Shown in pieces: positions 7,378 to 11,899 of a DNA stretch of 11,899 bases. The translations under genes and the position numbers were made by a program. This DNA is from Euperipatoides rowelli (Eukaryota > Onychophora > Udeonychophora > Euonychophora > Peripatopsidae). The notes beneath the pieces are model-generated. The model was not told where the DNA came from and searched no databases. It was given only the letters and a program-made list of their open reading frames with translations. Every line of letters starts with the position of its first letter. Position 1 is the first letter of the stretch. Where the stretch lies: NCBI GenBank assembly GCA_003024985.2, contig PXIH01S0046697.1. One strand, written 5' to 3'.

Positions 7378-8161
7378 CCTAAAATAAACATAAAAGCACT
7401 GTTAATTTCTTACTATAGCCTATTAGCTTAATTCAGTTATTAATGAATAATTGGAAACAATTAAAGCTCCGCCTATACAAATATTATGACAGCGATATAG
7501 TCACAATTTGCAAGCCAAAAGAGGCATTAATACTAAAACAAAATGCAAGAAAGGACACTAAAGTGTTTGTGTGTCCTTTAACCCTACCTTCACACACAAA
7601 AGGGAAACGAGCATTCTTCCTTGGAATTTTTTTTAGAAATTTAGGGGAAATAATTTTGATTAATTTGTTGCCAAATTTGCAATAATTATCCTACCAAATC
7701 TATTATTTTGCTATAGTTCCTCTTGAGATTTAAATCTCTCAGCTGAAGAACAAGAAAGATGATCAGTCACCTATAAGTTGCATTGAAATGTTATAACTTG
7801 AAATGATTCAACCTTTTTTTTCTGTTAGAGCCAGTAATAAAAGAAGTGCAATAAATAGAAAATGATAATGAAGAACATTGTTGACATTCTGTATGAAAGT
7901 GTTACGATGCTTAGAAAACACAAAGAAGAAAATGACCGAGTTAAAGGTTAAATACACAATTTCAAAGGCAAGAGTGTTGAAAGAATAGCAATAAGAAAAA
8001 GAAACAGAATAGTGAACAAATTCCAGCAATTCAATCAAGAATGAATGAAAGGTTTTTTATATCCAAGTTGTGCTGGTAAGGACATATTTGAATATCATTA
8101 AATGTCCCATCTAGTCCTAAGTCTAAATAGATACATACGTGCAATTCTTTAAAACAAATAC
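7378..8161. other. No supported gene
   Basis: It contains an 80-codon plus-strand frame (7443-7685) and a hydrophobic minus-strand frame (7808-8038), neither with recognisable motifs. There is a local inverted block around aaaggacac...gtgtcctttaa near 7552-7582. I treat the whole stretch as intronic. Confidence 0.45.
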
Positions 8162-8200
8162 CTTTTAGAATGAAAGCCGACTTTATCCTTTGCCGCAGCA
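8162..8200 (-). CDS. Candidate 39-nt in-frame cassette microexon of the same gene
   Basis: It lies 846 nt downstream of the EF-hand exon on the minus strand. A pyrimidine-rich acceptor (tttttatgttttacttcag) is followed by exactly 39 nt ending AAAAG|gtattt. Joined to the AG left by the EF-hand exon, its first base makes AGT, followed by 12 open codons and a final AG. It therefore enters and leaves in phase 2 and adds 13 residues (SAAAKDKVGFHSK) without shifting the frame. GC is 17/39 (44%), well above the surrounding DNA. I recall that vertebrate SLC25A25 has splice forms with a short insertion at this position, just before the next EF-hand loop; that is from memory and unverified. The identity as an exon is inference from splice signals and phase only. 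It could be chance. Confidence 0.35.
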
Positions 8201-8281
8201 CTGAAGTAAAACATAAAAATATAAATATATTTACAATCAATTCTTATTTTACTAATCTAGAATAATTAACTATTTATTACT

Positions 8282-8351
8282 TTATGTGGTGGTATAAGTG
8301 GAAGTTTGTGAGATGTGAGACGGGTGAGAGGTGATGATAGTGTTGCTCACT
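8282..8351 (-). CDS. Possible alternative terminal exon (acceptor, short open frame, stop, AATAAA)
   Basis: On the minus strand an acceptor-like stretch (attttgaaggtttcag) precedes a locally GC-richer patch. Entered in phase 2 from the EF-hand exon, it reads 22 further open codons rich in Ser, Thr and His and then stops at TAA (8284-8282). An AATAAA lies just beyond the stop (8278-8273). If used, it would end the protein after one complete EF-hand half and release a short calcium-binding fragment lacking the carrier domain. Nothing in the peptide is recognisable, and AATAAA is common by chance in DNA this AT-rich. Low confidence. Confidence 0.15.
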
Positions 8352-8566
8352 CTGAAACCTTCAAAATAAAACTTTCCATAATGAAGTAGAACATGCAGAA
8401 CCTTATTTAATAAATCTTTTAATACATGTAGAAAAATTAAAATAAATTTTCCAGCCACAGTGTAGCCTAATTAATTAAAATAAATGTTAATTATAATTAA
8501 TCATATTTTTCTGTAATGGATGACTCGAGAATTGCATATTATTAGAAGGCACTATACATTAAAATA

Positions 8567-8909
8567 CCGTAGAATGCCATCAAAGGACGCCTTACCAAAT
8601 GCATGCGCCACCCATATTTCTCGGAAAATGTTGGGTAAAATGAACGATCATGAAACAAATGTGCCACCCCTAGTTTTTACCTCATCTAAGGTTCAGGAGA
8701 GTGTTTCCGTCTTTTCCAAATAAGCATGCCATTTTGAAAAACAGTCTTTCAAAGAGTTCTGATTGTAGCCAAACAAATGCGCTTGGGTAATTTTGCATTG
8801 CAATTTTGGAAATCTAAGGTTCACTAGCTTGGCGCCGAACAATGGTACCACCCCTTTTTCCTGCAAACGATTGATAAGTGCACATGCGCACTTGATCGGC
8901 ATTCTACGG
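8567..8909. mobile_element. Complete 343-bp TA-flanked MITE with CCGTAGAATGCC terminal repeats
   Basis: The left end CCGTAGAATGCC (8567-8578) and right end GGCATTCTACGG (8898-8909) are perfect 12-bp inverted repeats, and weaker similarity continues for about 12 bp. TA dinucleotides flank both ends (8565-8566 and 8910-8911), which fits Tc1/mariner-type TA target duplication. Internally a degenerate AATGCGCCACCC-type word recurs (near 8599, 8658 and 8845), sometimes followed by a T-rich stretch, as in its relative at 3670. No transposase is encoded. It lies in the intron between the EF-hand exon and the candidate downstream exons. Confidence 0.82.
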
Positions 8910-9046
8910 TAATAGCATAACTTCCAAAAATGTACAAACTACATTTCTTAAAGCTACTAAATAATTTTTTCATGCAGTGCGTCATTTTGAACAATTAAAT
9001 AACTTATTTGAAAAGTAAAGATATAATTGGTCAAATAACAACTTAC

Positions 9047-9134
9047 CTCTTCATAAGACGGTCAGCTTCTGATTTTTCGATATGAATGTTAAGCTTCTTA
9101 AAAGAATTAAGAATTTCACTGGAATCGATTTTTC
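9047..9134 (-). CDS. Internal exon of an EF-hand protein, probably a SCaMC-type calcium-dependent mitochondrial ATP-Mg/phosphate carrier
   Basis: On the minus strand an acceptor (tgtcatgtttcag) precedes 88 nt that stay open in one frame and end at an AG|gtaagt consensus donor. The exon enters in phase 1: its first two bases GA complete a split codon, which would be Gly if the previous exon ends in G. It then reads 28 codons beginning KIDSSEIL and ending EADRLMK, and leaves two bases, AG, for the next exon. Gly-K-I-D-S-S-E is loop positions 6-12 of an EF-hand (hydrophobic Ile at 8, Glu at 12). The rest is its exit helix and the entry helix of the next EF-hand. From family knowledge, the spacing and the SEI...L...E.. 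pattern fit the N-terminal calcium-sensing domain of SCaMC carriers (SLC25A23/24/25), which exchange ATP-Mg for phosphate across the inner mitochondrial membrane. Another multi-EF-hand protein is the alternative. Neighbouring certain exons lie outside the window. Confidence 0.75.
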
Positions 9135-10120
9135 CTGAAACATGACATAATAATTCATTATGAAAGAGTAAAAAAAATATAATCCTCTAAAGCTCTAAGT
9201 AAAATTAAAAATATGAAGACAAATTTTGTAAGGAAAAAATAAATAAATTGAAAGATTCTTGCTTATAATAAAGGGTAAATTTCCCAATCTGATTCATATA
9301 TTTTCCTATTTTCTTGCTATAATTGCACTGAATGTAATTAAATCTCTTTTTATGCCTAGTCTCAAGAGGGTAATTATACCTTAATATATTTGGATGTGAG
9401 CCAGGCAATTAATTTGTAAAATAAAATTAAATAATTAATTATCAATATTTAATTTTAAGTTTGCTTGCATAATGGAGTAATTCAAGGTTTCACAACCTGT
9501 TGCTTATATAACATACCAACAGCAAGAAGAAAAAGCAACTAGAAATTCTTTTTTTTTTTTAATATGCTGTATGTTTTAATTAAAAAGTACAATGGTAATT
9601 CACTACAAGTTGTATTAAAAAAATAATATGATGGTTAAAGTATTATTTTTAGTGATCTTTGGACAATAAAATAGAATCACATTCTGATCACTAGCCTGTC
9701 AATATAACATACTGTAACTTCTACCCATAACAAAGAGTCCATCAAACACTGGTCATTATGCGCTTTTCCAGGAATATGTACAGGGTGGGAAGGAGGAGGG
9801 CTTTGAAACATTGGATCCCTTGCAACTAGAAAAATATTGACCAATGTTCACAGGATTTAGCTAACAGCTTATGTTTGTGCAATGTGATTTCTTATATGCA
9901 ATGCTCTATATAAATTGATTGTATTTATATTTAGTTAATGTATGTAGCCGGTTATTTTTTTATATTTTGGTTTATATTATTAAATGTTTAATAACTTTAA
10001 ATGTACGATATTATATCATAAACATTTTTAAAAAATACTGTGTCTAGGTTAGCTGATAATTTATATTTTTGATTAAAAAAAGGGGGTTGGCCAGGCAACA
10101 TACTTCTTATAGGTTAACTT
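9135..10120. other. Upstream intron of the EF-hand gene, nothing else recognised
   Basis: AT-rich DNA upstream (minus strand) of the EF-hand exon. I searched for a preceding exon ending in the expected single G after Asp or Asn codons and a GT donor and found no convincing one here or as far as 11899. Confidence 0.5.
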
Positions 10121-10440
10121 AAGTTAGGGTTGCCTATAATCACGTGATTGTGTATAACTTCACAAAACTAGAAAAAATGTGAAGACAAACATGAATAGAT
10201 GGTAGTATGGGATATAGAGTATATACAGTAATTGTGTATTGCTTCATTAATTTGCTATAAACATGACAGACGTTTGTCCATTCAAAGTTAGGGTTGCCTA
10301 TAATCACGTGATTGTGTATAACTTCACAAAACTAGAAAAAATGTAAAGACAAACATGAATAGATGGTAGTATGGGACATAGAGTATACAGTAATTGTGTA
10401 TTACTTCATTAATTTGCTATAAACATGACAGACGTTTGTC
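10121..10440. repeat. Recent tandem duplication of a ~158-bp unit (period 164)
   Basis: Unit 1 (10121-10278) and unit 2 (10285-10440) differ by three substitutions and one 2-bp deletion (tatatacag versus tatacag), so they are about 98% identical. A 6-nt spacer separates them. Each unit carries the palindrome atcacgtgat (10139-10148 and 10303-10312), an E-box-type CACGTG core, and ends in gacagacgtttgtc, an imperfect palindrome. The near-identity marks a recent event. Whether it is copy-number polymorphic cannot be told from one sequence. Confidence 0.95.
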
Positions 10441-10610
10441 AATGATTTCATAGATAAATCGTTGTGGAAAACATTGTACTTGTGTAAAAAAAAAAGAAGA
10501 TATACTGGTACGCATGAAAATAAATAGGCCTATATGTGTTTTGGGAATACCCTCAAGTCTCCAAAATACCCCTTTTTAGGGTAATTACCACAATCTGGCA
10601 ACACTGATAG
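10441..10610. other. No feature recognised
   Basis: It includes the words taggcctatatg and aatctggcaacactg but no gene or transposon ends that I can support. Confidence 0.4.
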
Positions 10611-10616
10611 ACAGTG

Positions 10617-10630
10617 CCACAAGGTGGTAG
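10617..10630 (+). promoter_or_regulatory. CTCF-like motif
   Basis: ccacaaggtggtag matches the bilaterian CTCF core CCACNAGGTGGCAG at 13 of 14 positions (T for C near the end). It lies in a locally GC-richer patch. A single motif match in 12 kb could be chance; binding is inference. Confidence 0.3.
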
Positions 10631-11486
10631 CTTTTAAAAAGTGTAGCAATTTGAACATCTTTCTGGTATCCATGTGAATGGAAAACATTCAAAAGTATGT
10701 CTTGAATAACCAAAGATGCTATACAAAATGATTATTATTGACTTTTTTTTGCTATTACCTATAATAGCATTAAATGGAAATAGGACTAAAAAGAATGGCA
10801 TTGTATAACTATTCCTTTATTTTTTTTTAAAAAAATTGTCTAATACCACCATTCCAAAATATTTTAAAATATGAACTCACTCAATTGAATGCAATAATTG
10901 ATATAAAATTTGTTATAACCATAATGAAGACAATTATCATATACATAAGTTACAGTGTTATTTATCTTACGAAATGCATTAACTTTCAGACTAAATCAGT
11001 AGAAATGATGGGGTAAGGGAGCTCTTTTTTCTATTTATTATTTTTTTTTTGTTATTTTTATGCAAATGACATCAGATCAAAAGAGTAGCCATATTGTGCT
11101 ATATCAAAACATAACCAGAAACAAAATTGAATCACAAGAAATTTTCACTCTAGTTTTTTAATGTAATTAGAATTTTAAATTGCCTAGAAATAAAGTTTTC
11201 ATAGATGCCTGTGTATGACATCACCTCATTGATTCATTTATTTGGACTAGGATTTGGGATATAAATATTAATTCATTTAATTGGATTAGCATTAATGGTA
11301 TGTTAAGACGGTTAGACTGAAAAAAATAGTACAAAATGGTATATAGGTAATAAAATAAATAGCCAAGAAAATATTCATTTATTTACTTGTGCAAACAGCA
11401 CAAAAAATATTCAAACATGCCTGTGTTGCAGTGTACGAATAGTTGCTCTAATACAATTAATTAAATGTAGCGAATAGGATCACTCT
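10631..11486. other. AT-rich sequence, little recognised
   Basis: It holds T and A tracts and a diverged local duplication (gattcatttatttggactagg near 11231 versus aattcatttaattggattag near 11271). No supported exon. Confidence 0.45.
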
Positions 11487-11899
11487 CAGTGCCGGATTAT
11501 CCATTAGGCTGAAAAGGCTTGAGCCTAGGGGCCCACATTATTTAATTATTTAGAATATATACAGTATATATACTACTGTTATAGTATGTATATAAATATA
11601 TACAGTATATACTGTACATACACGTACACGTTAAAATTCCCCTGTTGCGTTATTCTGCTTATTTAAATAACATGATTTTAACACTTCTAACAGCTTTATT
11701 TATAAACGACTAAAAAAAATTTTAAAAGTCATGAGAATTTAAGTAAACAATAAATGCAAGTTCCTTGTTAAAAGCACAACAAAATTAGATATCTCTTTCC
11801 ATAAGAAAATTTAATATTAAAATATGATATACAGTATATTTGTTTTTTTTTATATTCTATAAAATTTACATTGGTTATTTTTAAAAAAAAGATATCTCT
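11487..11899 (+). mobile_element. Left end of a second hAT element of the family at 873, running off the window
   Basis: CAGTGCCGGATTA (11487-11499) and the following words (ccattaggctgaaaaggct, gagcctaggggccc) match the left end of the 873 element and are closer to an intact-looking consensus. Orientation is the same. The right end is not in the window, so length and coding content are unknown. If the duplication is 8 bp, the left target sequence is atcactct (11479-11486). Confidence 0.82.
11554..11630. repeat. TA/CAGTATA-rich quasi-palindromic tract
   Basis: The word tatacagtatata and its near-reverse tactgtac recur several times together with ATGTATAT runs, inside the left part of the second hAT copy. 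It is likely a microsatellite expansion within the element. Confidence 0.6.

Noticed and set aside
7443-7685. 80-codon plus-strand open frame
   Set aside because: No recognisable motif or splice context, and adjacent to transposon-derived DNA; likely chance.
7808-8038. Hydrophobic 76-codon minus-strand frame
   Set aside because: Its Phe/Leu-rich composition is what reading A-rich DNA on the opposite strand gives; no signal, motif or splice site supports it.
8031-8240. 69-codon minus-strand open frame overlapping the microexon candidate
   Set aside because: It is in a different frame from the phase-compatible microexon. A DGTFND word recalls an EF-hand loop, but the expected Trp-containing segment and splice boundaries are absent.
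8520-8723. 67-codon plus-strand frame and its minus-strand counterpart at 8693-8902
   Set aside because: Both lie within the TA-flanked MITE and are shadows of non-coding repeat sequence.
9205-9408. 67-codon minus-strand frame
   Set aside because: Low-complexity AT-derived peptide in the intron with no motif or splice-site support.
10840-10855. Possible upstream exon end (AATG|gtggta on the minus strand) for the EF-hand gene
   Set aside because: The reading frame before it does not give the D-x-D-x-(D/N) residues needed for the first half of the EF-hand loop.
1-11899. CRISPR arrays, tRNA or rRNA genes, bacterial-type operons
   Set aside because: No regularly spaced repeat-spacer structure, no tRNA box A/B pair or cloverleaf, and no ribosomal RNA sequence was found.

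Overview
This is AT-rich eukaryotic (metazoan) DNA. It has no bacterial-style operons, no long open frames, long homopolymer and AT-rich tracts, several DNA transposons of animal type, and one short exon bounded by canonical GT/AG splice sites. The many internally deleted hAT and TA-flanked miniature elements, together with the protein match, suggest an invertebrate animal. I cannot name the species.

The window is best read as mostly intronic sequence of a gene on the minus strand. The anchor is an 88-nt exon at 9134-9047 (minus). It encodes the second half of one EF-hand and the first helix of the next, in a pattern that best fits the calcium-regulated ATP-Mg/phosphate mitochondrial carrier family (SCaMC; SLC25A23/24/25 type). 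No exon encoding the next expected segment was found in the roughly 9 kb downstream. Two candidate extra exons lie between 8351 and 8162 on the same strand. The more interesting is a 39-nt, phase-2-to-phase-2 microexon candidate at 8200-8162.

Layout: 1-275, an open 3' end with AATAAA and an A-run (plus strand, unrecognised). 562-622, a fragment resembling a pogo-type terminal repeat. 774-1708, a long foldback hairpin whose left arm is split by a 599-bp internally deleted hAT element (873-1471) with a perfect 8-bp target duplication. 2645-3086 (minus), a decayed C2H2 zinc-finger array. 3207-3241, a palindrome. 3342-3530, a small hAT-like MITE. 3670-3890, a partial TA-type MITE. 4315-4371, microsatellites. 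4869-5706, a purine-rich degenerate coding-like trail (plus). 5930-5969, a 40-bp palindrome. 6935-7369, a second hAT-like MITE with a perfect 8-bp duplication and an internal 104-bp-period repeat. 8162-8351, the candidate minus-strand exons. 8567-8909, a complete TA-flanked MITE related to the copy at 3670. 9047-9134, the EF-hand exon. 10121-10440, a recent tandem duplication of a ~158-bp unit. 10617-10630, a CTCF-like motif. 11487 onward, the left end of a second copy of the hAT family seen at 873.

The elements are not a cooperating gene system. They are a carrier-gene intron landscape colonised by successive DNA transposons, with nested insertions that give a relative age order.
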